64,000 nucleotides of DNA from Ceratotherium simum simum (GCF_000283155.1 NW_004454173.1:11544256-11608255), one strand, 5' to 3'; positions 39,101-48,244 are shown, counted from the first letter of the stretch. Notes: generated from the letters alone by a model not told the origin. Numbers and translations are program-made.

Positions 39101-41439
39101 ATACCAAGGGCCCTGAGGGGACAGTAGGAGAAGGGTGCTGCAGAGACACTCCCCCCGTTCACTGATTCACTTCTGCCCCCAATGTGGTCGGCCCAGAAGG
39201 ATTCTGATGGAAAACTGCACATTCACGTGTCCAGCACGAAGAGGTGTCTAAGCTGGGAGAAGACAAGGTGGAAGAGACATAGGGAGAAGGGCTGGTAATT
39301 AGCCACACGGGGGCAAGGGACTTAAGGACAGCAGGCGCCTCGGGGGGGCCATCTTGGTATTTTAGAAACAGCGGTTCCCTCATCGTCTGTGGGGAGGGAG
39401 GACGCGTCTCCTAGGGGAGGCTAGCTCCCCCACAACACTGAGCAGGAGCCCAAGAGCTTCTGAAATGAAGTGGCTGAGTAGAGCTCTCCAAGGAGAAACG
39501 CAGGTCACTCCTAGGACCTGAAATGTGGCCAGGACCCAGGGCGCAAACTACTGCTCTTCAGGCAAAGCCAGGGGCCGCCAGGCAGCCCCCAGCCCTCTGC
39601 GACTGGGCAGCAGCTCCTGGCACCAGGCCCACCCCAAAAATAGCCACTGCAAGTTTCCTTGGTGCTATCCTGCTGCCCTTTTTCCCCAAGCCTGCAACCT
39701 GTCCTCATATCCCATCTTGTCCCTCAGCCCCTCCCCTGCTCACTGCCAGGCCTTTCCCCAACGCCGCCTCCTCCCTGAGCCTTCCCCTGGCATCCTACCC
39801 CACCCATCCTTCTGAGATGTCTCTCCTCCAAACAGTGGCCCAGCCCAAGCTCCTACCACCTAGGAGCCTGCCTTTCAGCTCCCCTGAGAAAGACGAATGC
39901 GTCTGTTCGTGACCCTAAGTCCCTTGAAGGTAGTGAAGCAAAGAGAGAGTGAGACCCAGGAGCTCAATGATGATGACAACAGTAACAGCAACCAGCATGG
40001 CTTCGCCATGTATCTGACTGGGTGCTAACTGCTTTTACAGACATTATCTCATTTAATCCTTACAACACCTCGGGAGGTAGATATTGTTATTACTCCCAGT
40101 CTACAGATGAGAAACTAAGGCTCAGAAGCTTAAACAATATTCAAGGTCACACGGCCCCAAAGTGAAGTCTCCAAGTCTGTCTGACAACAAAGACCACGAG
40201 GCTCTGTTGCTCCCGGCTCTACCTGCTCCCTCTTCTGTCTTGGCAAGGAGTGTGTGTTGGGAGGGAGGGCGGAAGTCTCGAGTGAAAGCTGGGTGCCGGG
40301 CCCTCTCTGACCAGAGGCAGGACCTGGGCAGTGCTGAGGCTACTCCAGGGCATCAATGGGGAACCTGTCAGATGTGGGTGGAATCTCCCAATTCAGACCT
40401 CAGAGGAGGAGGCCCATCAGGGCCCAAGGGGGGGGGAGGGCTCCTCAGAGGGGAGGCCACCCACCCCCTCCCAGAACAAGTGATCCCATCCTAGTCCTGT
40501 CTGGACTGCCACCAGCCCTGTCCCTCTAAGCACAGGCTCCAGCACTGCCAGATCAGAGAGATGTATTACTCTCAGGTGGGTCCTGCCTGCCTTCTGACCC
40601 CTGGGTCTGGACCAGTAGTCCTGATGGTCCTCATCCTCCTCAGCCTCCTTCAAAAAATGCTGCAGCCAGCTGCTGTTCTGGAGCTGACTGATAAGCGCCC
40701 GTTTCACACACATGCGTGAACGTTGGCGTCGCACCTTATCTATGCCCTCCTCCTTGTCTATGCCCTCCTCCAGGTGTCCCACCTCGTGGCTTACCTTCAC
40801 AGCTGTGCCCTGGAAACTCAAGCCCTTTGGCCCCTCCCTTCCTCCTCTCTTCCCCCTCCTGACTCCACACTGGGTCACTCCTGAACTGAGGGTACCCAGT
40901 GACTCAGTGACCCGGCTCCCCACCCTGAACTCCTCTTCCCGAGCATAGGCTGTACCCCCCCCCCTCTCCACCTGGGGGTGTGGGATGTCATTTCGGTGGC
41001 TAGGATTCTCGCTCCTCCAGCTCGGGGTGCCCAGGCCTACACCCGCCCCGGCTCCGATGGGAAGGCTCCCCAGCCAAGGCCGGAGAACCTCTCTCCAGTC
41101 ACGGACAGCAGCAGGGACCCCTCACCTCCGGGAACCGGGGCTCAGGTCCCCAGCCGGGGGCCCCTCACGCCGGGATTCAGTCCCTCGCCCTGACCTCCCG
41201 CGCCGCCGCCTCTGGCCCGAGGGGCGGACAGCCCTCTGGGGCTGGGCAAGGGGAAAGGGCCCCGGCAGGTGGTGGCGCGGGGAGGGTGGGGCGCCCTGCG
41301 GCCACCGCCCCTTACCGATGGTGGAGATGTGCGAGGAGTGGAACTCGTTGTCAGTGAAGCGGCACAGCAGGCAGGTCTTGCCCACCCCGGAATCCCCGAT
41401 CAGCAGCAGCCGGAACAGCACATCGTACTGCTTCGCCAT
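21002..41439 (-). CDS. RAB15: RAB15, Ras-related GTPase Rab-15 (seven exons, complete)
   Basis: Joining 41439-41316, 24778-24718, 23988-23928, 23444-23367, 22658-22569, 21407-21342 and 21160-21002 gives 639 bases and 212 residues, the normal RAB15 length. All six introns are GT-AG. GTPase motifs are intact: P-loop Gly-Asp-Ser-Gly-Val-Gly-Lys-Thr (15-22), switch I Thr40, Asp-Thr-Ala-Gly-Gln-Glu (63-68), Asn-Lys-Ala-Asp (121-124) and Thr-Ser-Ala (150-152). The C-terminus Cys-Trp-Cys is a CXC site for double geranylgeranylation, so the protein is membrane-anchored. RAB15 is known to control early/recycling endosome traffic and is enriched in neural and secretory tissue. The first intron is 16.5 kb, the others short. 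The start codon matches the family (Met-Ala-Lys-Gln-Tyr-Asp). No frameshift or missing key residue is seen. Confidence 0.98.
21342..21407 (-). CDS. RAB15: RAB15 coding exon 6
   Basis: The exon is 66 bases long and encodes residues 139-160, including the guanine-base-contacting Thr-Ser-Ala motif. It is flanked by TTGCAG and GTGAGA. Both introns are phase 0. Confidence 0.97.
21408..22568 (-). other. RAB15: RAB15 intron 5, with (CA)n and a MIR
   Basis: This 1.16 kb intron contains a (CA)n microsatellite at 21631-21652 and a sense MIR at about 21690-21945. The MIR is seen as GGCTTTGGAGTCAAACAGAC, CCACTTAACAGCGGCACGAC and a terminal CAGTGCTCAGTAAATACTAT. Nothing else is recognised. Confidence 0.85.
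21690..21945 (+). repeat. MIR SINE, sense, nearly full length
   Basis: All MIR landmarks appear in order: the TTTGGAGTCAAACAGACC core, a diverged ACGACCTTGGACAAATTACT, a CATCTGGTAAAG step and the 3' CAGTGCTCAGTAAATACTAT. Confidence 0.8.
22569..22658 (-). CDS. RAB15: RAB15 coding exon 5
   Basis: The exon is 90 bases long and encodes residues 109-138. It includes Ile-Gly-Asn-Lys-Ala-Asp (G4 base-recognition motif). It is flanked by CCCTAG and GTAAGT. Confidence 0.97.
22915..23060 (-). repeat. MIR SINE, antisense, in RAB15 intron 4
   Basis: The reverse MIR phrases are CTACAGATGAGGAACTGGGG, TGGCTTGCCCAAGGCTCCAC and CAGAGCCAGGACTAGAACCC. Confidence 0.7.
23367..23444 (-). CDS. RAB15: RAB15 coding exon 4
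   Basis: The exon is 78 bases long and encodes residues 83-108, beginning Gly-Ile-Phe-Leu-Val-Tyr-Asp-Ile (beta-4 strand of the G domain). It is flanked by CCTCAG and GTAGGA. Confidence 0.97.
23928..23988 (-). CDS. RAB15: RAB15 coding exon 3
   Basis: The exon is 61 bases long and encodes the last base of Trp62 and residues 63-82. It contains Asp-Thr-Ala-Gly-Gln-Glu (G3, with the catalytic Gln67) and switch II. It is flanked by CTGCAG and GTGAGC. Confidence 0.97.
24718..24778 (-). CDS. RAB15: RAB15 coding exon 2
   Basis: The exon is 61 bases long and encodes the end of Gly42, residues 43-61 and two bases of Trp62. It covers the interswitch Val-Asp-Phe-Lys-Met-Lys-Thr-Ile. It is flanked by CCCCAG and GTGAGT. 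Confidence 0.97.
25395..25620 (+). repeat. MIR SINE, sense
   Basis: The MIR signs are GTATGAAGTCAGGCCTGAGC, CTTTGGGCACCTTGCTTCTT, CATCAGTAAAATGGGGAC and GTGCCTGGCACCCAGTGG. Confidence 0.75.
26735..26860 (-). repeat. L2 3' end fragment, antisense
   Basis: The phrases ACTTTGTGCCCTGCACAGTG, CTAGGTGCAGATGGAGTGG and CTGCCCTTACAGAGCTCAGT match the reverse of the LINE-2 terminus. Confidence 0.6.
28060..28222 (+). repeat. MER5-like hAT (Charlie) MITE fossil
   Basis: The signs are CAGCACTTCTCAAACTTTAA near the left end, AGATTCTGATTCAGTAGGTG in the middle and CCAGGTGAGGCTGATGCTAC to the right. It matches the non-autonomous MER5 hAT family. Confidence 0.75.
28228..28420 (-). repeat. MER5-like hAT fossil, opposite orientation
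   Basis: The signs are CAGTAGTTCTCAAAGTGTGG, GAAATGCAAATTCTTGGGCC, AGATACTCTGGGGGTCAGG and a terminal CCCCAGGTGATTCTAATGC. It lies next to the previous copy but inverted. Confidence 0.75.
28480..28640 (+). repeat. diverged MER5-like fragment
   Basis: The signs are TTAGAATCACCAGGGTGATT, then CTACTGAAACAGAATTTGAG and CAGAAACCTGTGTTTTTAAG. It is probably a third hAT fossil in the cluster. Its ends are unclear. Confidence 0.55.
28640..28850 (+). repeat. MIR SINE, sense
   Basis: The signs are TTGGAGTCAGAAAGACCTGG, TGTGACTTTGGGCAAGTTTC and CTCTGAGCCTCAGTTTTCTT. It is a well preserved copy. Confidence 0.8.
28945..29100 (-). repeat. MER5-like hAT fossil
   Basis: The signs are GCTAGTCCAGGGACCAGCAG, TTAGAAATGCAAATTCTCTG and AACTTTGAGAGCCACTG near the terminus. 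Confidence 0.7.
29110..29300 (-). repeat. MIR SINE, antisense, diverged
   Basis: The reverse MIR order is CTCATAATAATGCTTATAAT, TAGGAAGTAGGTATGAG, GAGGCAGAGAGAGGCTGAGT and CACGGCTGAGCCAGAACTGG. Confidence 0.6.
31040..31300 (+). repeat. MIR SINE, sense, nearly full length
   Basis: The signs are GTGTGGTCATTAAGAACACG, TGTGTGGTCTTGGGAAAGCT, ACTTAACCTCTCTTTGCCTC, CACCTGTTAAATGGGGATGA and GAGCCTGGCACGTAGAG. Confidence 0.85.
33265..33660 (-). repeat. L2 3' end, antisense, with (ATTC)n tract
   Basis: A (CATT)n tract at about 33265-33300 is followed by TATTACTGAATGCCTCTTAT, CTGGGTACTAGAAGAGACAG and CTATTCTAGTGCGGAAGACA. Next comes the L2 upstream portion, CATTTGAGCTGAGACCTGAA. Confidence 0.7.
34520..34805 (+). 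repeat. L2 3' end, sense
   Basis: The signs are CACTGAAATGTCACTTCTTC, ATGAAGCCTTTACCAGCCAA, CTGTAAGCCCCAGAGGGCAA and TTGCCTGGCAGCAGG with a terminal AATAAATGG. Confidence 0.75.
35940..36050 (+). repeat. L2 3' terminus, sense
   Basis: CTCACTGCTGTATCCCCAGC, GCACTCGGCACAGAGTGGG and a terminal TCAGTAAACAGTGCCTGAAT give a clear LINE-2 end. Confidence 0.7.
36120..36310 (-). repeat. MIR SINE, antisense
   Basis: The reverse MIR signs are CATTTTATTGAGGGCTCTGC, TTACAGATGCGGAACATAAG and GGTGCAGAGCCAGTAAGGC. Confidence 0.65.
36832..36968 (+). mobile_element. short 5'-truncated L1 3' end
   Basis: The signs are GTGAACACGACGTAGTCTAT, ACAGCAGTCGAAATATAATG and GTACACCTGAAATTTATTTA, with an A-tail at 36960-36967. 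The flanks AAAGGTCCA (36825-36833) and AAGGGTCCA after the tail suggest a short target-site duplication. It is the same L1 end as at 14021-14163, in the other orientation. Confidence 0.75.
37500..37630 (-). repeat. L2 3' end, antisense, degraded
   Basis: The signs are CTGGGTACTAGGACTGTGAA, CTCACCCTCAAGGCACTTAA and GTGTGGGAGACAGAGAGATA. Confidence 0.5.
38080..38180 (+). repeat. L2 3' terminus, sense, degraded
   Basis: The signs are CTAGATTACAGGCTTCTGTG, GGGCAAGAAAAAGTGGACTG and ATGCCTGGCACGGTGCTCTG. Confidence 0.5.
38207..38242. repeat. three perfect 12-bp tandem repeats
   Basis: GACTGCCCCCTC is repeated exactly three times, followed by a partial match (AGC...). It is a short minisatellite in RAB15 intron 1. 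Confidence 0.95.
39960..40160 (-). repeat. MIR SINE, antisense
   Basis: The reverse MIR signs are ATTATCTCATTTAATCCTTA, CAACACCTCGGGAGGTAGAT, CTACAGATGAGAAACTAAGG and CAAGGTCACACGGCC. Confidence 0.75.
41316..41439 (-). CDS. RAB15: RAB15 coding exon 1
   Basis: The exon is 124 bases long, from ATG at 41439, and encodes residues 1-41 plus one base of Gly42. It ends ATCG|GTAAGG. It carries the P-loop (15-22) and the effector-region Thr40. The ATG context GCCATGG is a strong Kozak match. Confidence 0.98.
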
Positions 41440-41499
41440 GGCTGGGCCGGAGGGGCCGGGGCTGCGGGCGGGCGGCGCTCAGCCGGCCGTTGCTCACTT

Positions 41500-41689
41500 N
41501 NNNNNNNNNNNNNNNNNNNNNNNNNNNNNNNNNNNNNNNNNNNNNNNNNNNNNNNNNNNNNNNNNNNNNNNNNNNNNNNNNNNNNNNNNNNNNNNNNNNN
41601 NNNNNNNNNNNNNNNNNNNNNNNNNNNNNNNNNNNNNNNNNNNNNNNNNNNNNNNNNNNNNNNNNNNNNNNNNNNNNNNNNNNNNNNNN
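41500..41689. other. assembly gap, 190 N
   Basis: These are unsequenced bases just 5' of RAB15 exon 1, within a very GC-rich region. Part of the RAB15 5' UTR or core promoter is probably missing here. Frames drawn across it are meaningless. Confidence 1.
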
Positions 41690-42010
41690 GCGGCGACCCC
41701 GCGGCGGGGCGGGGACCAGGCGGCGCGCGCTCCCCGCCCGAGGGTGCGCGGCCAGCCCCTTTGTGCCGGGACCCGGGACCCCGGGGAAACATTTTTGTTT
41801 CTCTGCAGACATGCTGAATGCGGGAGTTGGGGTGAGCTCCCACCCAGCCCACCTCCACCAAACTCGGCTTTCGGATCTCATCACTTCTCCCCAGATCCCA
41901 ACCCAAACCTGGCCCTGCCAACCTGTCGACTCCGCCCTCAGCTCCCGCCCCTGCAGGAGCCTGGTCGGGCCTCCCAGTGGTTGGTCCTCACCTGGGCTCA
42001 GCCCAGGACG

Positions 42011-42800
42011 GAAGGCCTTGATCTGCGTTCAAACACCCGAAGACCCTGGAAGTCGCCGCCTCCAGGAACAATCGAGAGCGTTGCTAGAATTCTCTCTCTG
42101 CCATCTGGCTTCCTTGTCACCCTGTGCGACTGTGTCCACCCTCCTCCACCCCATCCCAGTTTTTCTTTAAACAGGGAAAATTGCTGAAAAGATAGATGAT
42201 CATAAAAACATTTCCAAATGCACAATCCTTTGGAAATGTTGTGCAGAAAAGTCTCTGTTTTAGGTCTAAGCTGCTTAGGGTGGGGGCTCAGGATGCCAGT
42301 ACATTATTTCAGGCCACTAAGTATTTCTGCTGGAGTACATCAATGGCACCAAAGAATGAATGGGCCTCTTTCAAGACCTAATTTACTACCGCTGAATGTG
42401 TTAGCACGGAGAGACGCAAGTAAACGCTCTCTGGAGCCTAGAAAACTGCCTATTCCTAAGAATGAGTATTAGGGGAGAAAAAGGCTAGCCCATTAGATCT
42501 TTAAAAAGTGATGAAAAAGTGTGTGTGTGACTGTTTTCAGACTGAATATTGGATGGAGAATGTATTTGCAGTAGTAGGTCAAGGAAAGTGGTAAGTCCAC
42601 TGACTTGACTTGAAGAGTTATATTACAGGCAAAGTGTCTAAATTGATAACAAAGAGGAAAAAATCTTGAACCTGATAGCTACTTTACATTAAAAGCTAAG
42701 GAAACTGATCCTGTGGAGTCCATTAAGATTTCCAGGTGTGTTTCTCTTCACCAGGTTTACGTTGGGTGTTTGGGGCATGCTGAGGGCTCTGAAGGTGGGC
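42011..42800. other. unique intergenic sequence
   Basis: Apart from the interleaved inverted repeat, nothing is recognised here. Confidence 0.5.
42207..42245. repeat. two interleaved inverted repeats (pseudoknot-like)
   Basis: AACATTTCCAAA (42207-42218) pairs perfectly with TTTGGAAATGTT (42229-42240) across a 10-base loop. The loop begins TGCACAA (42219-42225), which is itself complementary to TTGTGCA at 42239-42245, overlapping the first stem by two bases. Confidence 0.9.
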
Positions 42801-42990
42801 ATACTCCAGTCTCCCAGCTCCTCCACTCACCAGCTGTGCAACCTTGAGCATGTTACTGAACCCCTCTGTGCCTCAGTTTCCTCATCTGTAAAGTAGGGAT
42901 ATCCTCACAGGATTGTTGGAAAGATGAAATAAGATGTGTGGAAAGGACTTGGCACAGCACTGACATAGTACTCAGTAAAGACCGACGGAC
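42800..42990 (+). repeat. MIR SINE, sense
   Basis: The signs are CAGCTGTGCAACCTTGAGCA, CTCTGTGCCTCAGTTTCCTC, ATCTGTAAAGTAGGGATATC and ACTTGGCACAGCACTGACAT. Confidence 0.8.
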
Positions 42991-44559
42991 AAAACCACCC
43001 TATAGTGTTTTCCCTATGCAGGTGGTGGAGGTCGGTGTTGGTAAGTATATCCCACAGGTGGCCAGGGATGTTTTCGCAGAACGCAGGCCCGTCCTGCTGT
43101 GGTTTCCCTCTACACCCCCACACCCAGTACAGAGCGCAGGTTCGGCTCAGCCTGACCCCCTCTGGACACGGCAGCCGCCTTCCCATCCATCGATCGGCCC
43201 TGCAATGGTAAATGCTCTCAGCAGGCCTCCTTAGTGGGACATTGGTGGCTCTCTGCTTGCCTCTGTCCAGGAAACAGGAAGGAAGATGCAACCTAGGTGT
43301 TTATTAGGTGTTTATCTGTTACAGTATCTAGCATGACGCGAGATTAGGTGAGATGAGGTCCTAGTCCAAGCAGAAACTTCACTCTGAAGGAAATGGCCCT
43401 CCCTGGGCAAGATGGGAAAGGGAGTGAGGTTTCCTGAGCAAATCCAGGGAAATAAAGGCCCAGACTCATAAAAAATGGAGGATGTTTCATCATGCTGGGC
43501 TGACCTCAAATTCAGTAGCTTACATTGCTTAAAAAAGAAGGAATAGTCTAGAAGTCCAAGCTCCTAGATTTCCCATTATCATTCTGGCTCAGCTACTTTC
43601 AGAACCATCATATAGAGATCTTTCCTTCTCTTTGTATGTGTGTGGGTGGGCGGCTATGGGTATGAGTGTGTGCGCATGCACATGTGTGTGCATGTATGTA
43701 CACACTCTGTGAGATGGAGAAGTTGAGATGTGGGGACAATGTTAGCAAAAGAATCACATAAACTAGTGGAGACCACAAAGTTTGCTTTAACCAGGGTCTT
43801 TGTAAATGAAATACTTAATTCCACCCCCTTACCTCAGTCACTCTGTGGGACGTTTTGGCATCCTCCCAGTTGAGGTCAGCTTGGCCTGGGGCAGATTTCA
43901 GCAGAGCTGGGAGATATCTGGCCAATGGCTGCTGATGTCTCTCCCACAAGAAGCCTCCAAGAATCAGACTCTCATTTAGGCTATACTGATGCTTTTACCA
44001 GGGAGGCAAGTGCCCGCCCCTGCTCCCCACACACCCACCCAGCCACGCTGAGCATGTTGCCTGTTTAAACAGCCGGCAAGGACACCACTGCAGGATCTGC
44101 CATAGCAACACCGAGTAACCAGAGAGAGGCACCCATAGGCAGCTGACTGCCGAGACCCAACACAGTCGGACTGTGAGACTCCTCGTTAGCAAAACTCTAT
44201 GCCTCTTCCAGACTCACACCCATGTGTCCAACTCTGGGAGACTGTAAGTGATGTGCTTACCTGGCAGAAGGATTTCCGCCTTATCTCAGGATTAGAAGAA
44301 ACAGTCCCCACTCCCCCGTCATCTCAGTACTGTTCTCCATTCACATCCTTTTTCTTTTCTATCTCTGATAAATAGAGAAAGGAGAAAAGAGACTCTGATA
44401 CGACAAGGAAAGAGGGGAGAGGGCAGGCTGGCAGAGACACGTGTGTATTGGGGTTGGGGACCAAAGGAAACAATCCTTATGCTAACTCGTGTTAACGCGA
44501 AATGACCCACAGTACAATTACAGATTATCCTGGTGTCCTGGCCACCACCTTCGGGACTG
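42991..44559. other. unique intergenic sequence
   Basis: No gene is recognised. A GT-rich, partly (TGTG)n stretch with CATGCACATG steps occupies about 43635-43705. Confidence 0.5.
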
Positions 44560-44945
44560 TATTGGTTTGCTTGGGTTGCCATAACAGTGCCACAGACCGG
44601 GTGGCTTAAACAGAAATTTGTTCTCTCGCAGTTCTGGAGGCTAGAAGTGTGAGATCAGGATATAGGCAGGGTTGGTTTCTTCTGAGGCCTCACTCCTTGT
44701 ACCTGGCCATCTTCACGTTTACACGTTCTTTGTGTTCACATGTTCTGTGCCTTACTGTGTCCTAATCTCCTCTTCTGACAAGGACACCAGTCACATTGGA
44801 TTAGGGCCCACCCATATGACCTTATTTTACCTTAATTACGTTTTTAAAGGCCCTATCTCCAAAAAGTCATAATTTGAGGTATTAGGGGTTAGGACTTCAA
44901 CATATGAATTTGGGAAGGGGAGGACACAACTCAGCCCATGACAAG
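44560..44945 (-). mobile_element. ERVL-MaLR solo LTR, antisense
   Basis: The antisense MaLR order is seen: TTGCTTGGGTTGCCATAACA, GCAGTTCTGGAGGCTAGAAG, GGCCCACCCATATGACCTTA, and a terminal GGACTTCAACATATGAATTT with GGGGAGGACACAACTCAGCC. It is a long terminal repeat only, with no coding sequence. It belongs to the MST/MLT1 type; the subfamily is not fixed. Confidence 0.8.
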
Positions 44946-45084
44946 GAACAAATCCAGAAGCCTCATCAGATATCTCCTGTACACAGATAGTTTTTAGGAA
45001 TGATCTCATTCTCTCAGAACAGGAAATGAAAGTTGTGATGTCTTCCTAATAGGTGGTCTAGACTGTCGATGTGGAGGATTTTGT

Positions 45085-45308
45085 TTTTTGTTTTTTTTTT
45101 TAAAGACACATTTCTTTCTTTCTTTCCCCCCCCAAAGCCCCAGTAGATAGTTGTATGTCATAATTGCACAGCCTTCTAGTTGCTGTATGTGGGATGCCGC
45201 CTCGGCATGGCCGGATAAGCAGTGTGCCAGTGCGCGCCCAGGATCCGAACCCAGGCCGCCAGCAGCGGAGTGCGCGCACTTAACCACTAAGCCACGGGGC
45301 CGGCCCCT
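45085..45308 (-). mobile_element. ERE-type SINE, minus strand
   Basis: The head is at about 45308 and the T-rich tail at about 45085-45110. The flanks ATGTGGAGGATTTTGT (45069-45084) and ATGTGGAAGATTTTGT (45309-45324) form a 16-base target-site duplication with one mismatch. Confidence 0.94.
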
Positions 45309-45539
45309 ATGTGGAAGATTTTGTGATAGGAAAGTCTCAGAAGAGAGATTCTCCCCTTGATGAGACTCAACTTGAGAGACATAACTAGTACCAACCAAGC
45401 AATATATGTCATATTAAACTTTTATTGTCAAAGTTATGTTTGGGGGGACAAGATGCAACCTGCAGTTAGGAATCTATACAGGAATGAGTCATTGTATGTA
45501 TGTTATGTCATGTATGTTAACGTCATGCTAGATACTGTA

Positions 45540-45715
45540 ACAGATAAACACCTAAATCTCAGGGGTTCGCATATAAAAATTTATTTCCCTCTCCTGTAAA
45601 GTCTAATGTGCAGTAAGGAGGTGGGAGTGGGGGTGGCTCTGTTCCATAAAGTCATTTAGGCACCCAGGGTGGCAGAGGCTCTGCTGTATTCAACAAGGAC
45701 TCCCATTGTGGGACT
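45540..45715. repeat. possible old DNA-transposon or LTR fragment
   Basis: The phrases AACAGATAAACACCTAAATC, AAAAATTTATTTCCCTCTCC and GGTGGCTCTGTTCCATAAAG resemble a dispersed mammalian repeat, but I cannot name the family with confidence. Confidence 0.3.
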
Positions 45716-46455
45716 CAATTTAAAAGCAAGACGCTGCTCTTTATAAGATCTGCCTTGCAGGTAGGATGGAGGAGCGTGCCTGCCAACCAAGGATTGGGAA
45801 ACAGCACACCCCAGGTCCCTCACACTTCAAGATTACAGGCTTTCTTTTTTTTACCTAAGTACACACCTAAGACCCCCTCTAAGATTGTCTTGTAGACAGC
45901 AGGGGAGGAGGGGTCTGGGACACTCTGAGGGAAGATGAAACTTTGGGACACTCAATAGGGAAGGGGAGAGTTGACCCTGTAGTCCTAAGTTAGCAAACTT
46001 CAAAAAGGCTGTTTGAAAGGAGTGGTAATAATACACATTTGAAAGAGGTCACAATATTTGTTCACAAAACAATTTTGAATCTATGAAGGGATTATGCCAT
46101 TTGTCCAGTGGAATAAAACGCTGAAGTTCTCTTTGTTAATTGAGATTTTGAGCTTTCAGAACACAGGGCATGAAGTTTTTTGAATATGGAAGGCTGCCCT
46201 AGGCATTGACGCCCTGCTGGCAGAGAATAGGGAAGAGTGGAGTGGAGGATCCAGTGGGAGGTCCAGGCCTGGACGTGGTGGACATCACTTTTGCCCACAT
46301 TCCATTGGCCAGAACTCAGTCACAAGGCCCTGCCTAAATGCAACGGGGACTGCTGGCCAGTGACCACCCAGCTGCAACTCCCCGCTATGGAAGGAGGAGT
46401 TGGTGGACAGCCAGCATTTCTGCCACATGAAAGGAAGGTTCATAGTGCTCCCAAT
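45716..46455. other. unique intergenic sequence
   Basis: No feature is recognised in this stretch. Confidence 0.45.
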
Positions 46456-46625
46456 CCTACCTGTGTATCAGCGTCACGTGTGGAGCTTTAAAAGATACAG
46501 GTGCTGGGCCCCAGCCCCGGAGATTCTGATTCAAGGCCTGGGCTGGTGCCCGGGAGAACCTGTATTTTTAAAGGCACAGCCTGGGTTGAGAGTCACCAGG
46601 ATGCTCTGGACTGTAACCTCTAGCC
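46456..46625 (+). repeat. MER5-like hAT fossil
   Basis: The signs are GTATCAGCGTCACGTGTGGA, GGCCCCAGCCCCGGAGATTC and TGATTCAAGGCCTGGGCTGG. Confidence 0.65.
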
Positions 46626-47254
46626 TTGCCTCTCAACAGTTTTTAAAATCATTTCTCAGATTTCTCAATATGAACAATGCTCTTTAATTGGCTTCAATTT
46701 TGTATCTGCTAGTAAAACAGTTTTCACCATGATCAACTCCAAATGGGACCAAAAGTCGATACTTTTGCACAGGCTTTCTGTAATAGAGTATATGTAACGA
46801 TTCATAATGTATAATGTGATCAATTTTATATCAATATATGACACTCAAATAATGCGGGTATGTGTAATTGATGATTCATTGATTTCTGAGAAGCTCACAG
46901 TTGCTCTCTGTGCCATAAAATCATTGTATGCAGAAAGCCATTCTTTTTTGAGTGATTTGAAACTTTTTTATATTTCCCTTTGCATGCTACAGGAAACAAG
47001 AATAAAAAATAGAATTTCACAATTTCCAAATTCTAGTGTAATCATTTAAAAATTATTACCAGGGAATACTTACACTATTGAAGTATTACTAAACACAAAT
47101 GTTACATATTACAAGACTACCCTCATTAAATAAATTAAAATAAATTACTCCTTCTCTATTCTCCCACTGCATGTTGTGTATCCATTATCTCATATTTTGT
47201 TTATATTTATATATATATTATTTTATTATATATTTATTTTCTATTTATATAGTT
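46626..47254. other. AT-rich intergenic sequence
   Basis: This is low-complexity, AT-rich DNA, with near-alternating AT at 47195-47255. No exon is seen. Confidence 0.45.
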
Positions 47255-47441
47255 TCTTCTTTTATTAGCTAGTGAGCTCCTGAAGGCTGAGGCTAGTATT
47301 CTGTTCACTGTCATTCTCTTCTACAGTATGTTAAACAAACAAGTACTCAAATGTTTATTACAATGACTGGAAATCATTTAAATCATTTAACGTACTCAGT
47401 GGCTATTATGTGCCAGAGAATCAGCAAAGAACAATACAAAA

Positions 47442-47656
47442 GGGGCCGGCCCTCTGGCTTAGCGGTTAAGTGCTCGCGCTCTGCTGCTGGCGGCCCAGGT
47501 TCGGATCCTGGGCGTGCACCGACGCACCGCTTCTCTGGCCATGCTGAGGCCGTGTCCCACATACAGCAACTAGAAGGATGTGCAGCTATGACATATAACT
47601 ATCTACTGGTGCTTTGGGGGAAAAAATAAATAAATAAATAAAATTATAAAAAAAAA
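47442..47656 (+). mobile_element. ERE-type SINE in the L2 relic
   Basis: This is a full-length ERE with a short A-tail. The target-site duplication AAAGAACAATACAAAA occurs at 47426-47441 and 47657-47672. Confidence 0.95.
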
Positions 47657-48244
47657 AAAGAACAATACAAAAATCCCCACCTTGAGAGCTTACCTTCCAG
47701 TGGGGGGAAACAGTAAACAAAATAAACTCATAAAATATAAGGTCTGTCAGCTGGTGGTCAGTGCTCAGGAGAGTGGACAGAGCATGACTTTGGGGTGAGG
47801 GCACTGCGATTTCATGGGGGATGGTCAGGAAAGGCCTCAAGGAAAAGGAATTCGAGTGAGACTGGGGAACTTGAGTAAAGGCCACAAGAAGTGAGAAGTC
47901 AAACCCTGTCTGTACCTGGGGGAGAGCATTGCAGAGGAGGGCGGAGAAGCATAAATGCCCTGAGGCTGGTGTGTACCAGCAGTGTACACAGCACAGCAAG
48001 GAAGCCAGTGTGGGTGGACAGAGTGACAAGCAGGAGAGTACAGGAGAAGAGGCCAGGTAATTGGGGCCTTCTAGGCCATGATAGAACCTTGATTTTGACT
48101 CCGAGTGCAATGAGAAGAGGGCTTTGAGCCAAGAGGTGACTTTGCTTACATTGAAAGAGGTTGAGTCTGGATTTGAGTTTGTATTAGGCTATAGGGGGAC
48201 AAGGTGGAAACAGGGAGAACAGTTAAGAGATAAGTGTAAGAATC

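Larger units (their letters stand above)
24779..41315 (-). other. RAB15: RAB15 intron 1 (16.5 kb)
   Basis: This is a large GT-AG, phase 1 intron. It is GC-rich and holds MIR, L2, MER5 and one short L1 relic, listed separately. I see no ERE in it. In 25621-26730, 26860-28060, 29300-31040, 31300-33264, 33661-34519, 34806-35230, 36311-36831, 36969-37499, 38243-39959 and 40161-41315 no feature is recognised, only unique sequence and many chance short frames. Confidence 0.9.
40960..42010 (-). promoter_or_regulatory. RAB15: CpG-rich RAB15 promoter and 5' UTR region
   Basis: G+C and CpG density rise sharply around exon 1, with GCGGGCGGGCGGCGC-like and CGCGGCGGGGCGGGG strings, including candidate GC boxes next to the gap. 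The core is interrupted by 190 unread bases, so the transcription start cannot be placed. Confidence 0.75.

Noticed and set aside
40985..42187. A 400-codon plus-strand frame around RAB15 exon 1
   Set aside because: It owes a large share of its length to the 190 N bases and lies antisense to RAB15 exon 1 in a CpG island. No protein similarity is apparent.
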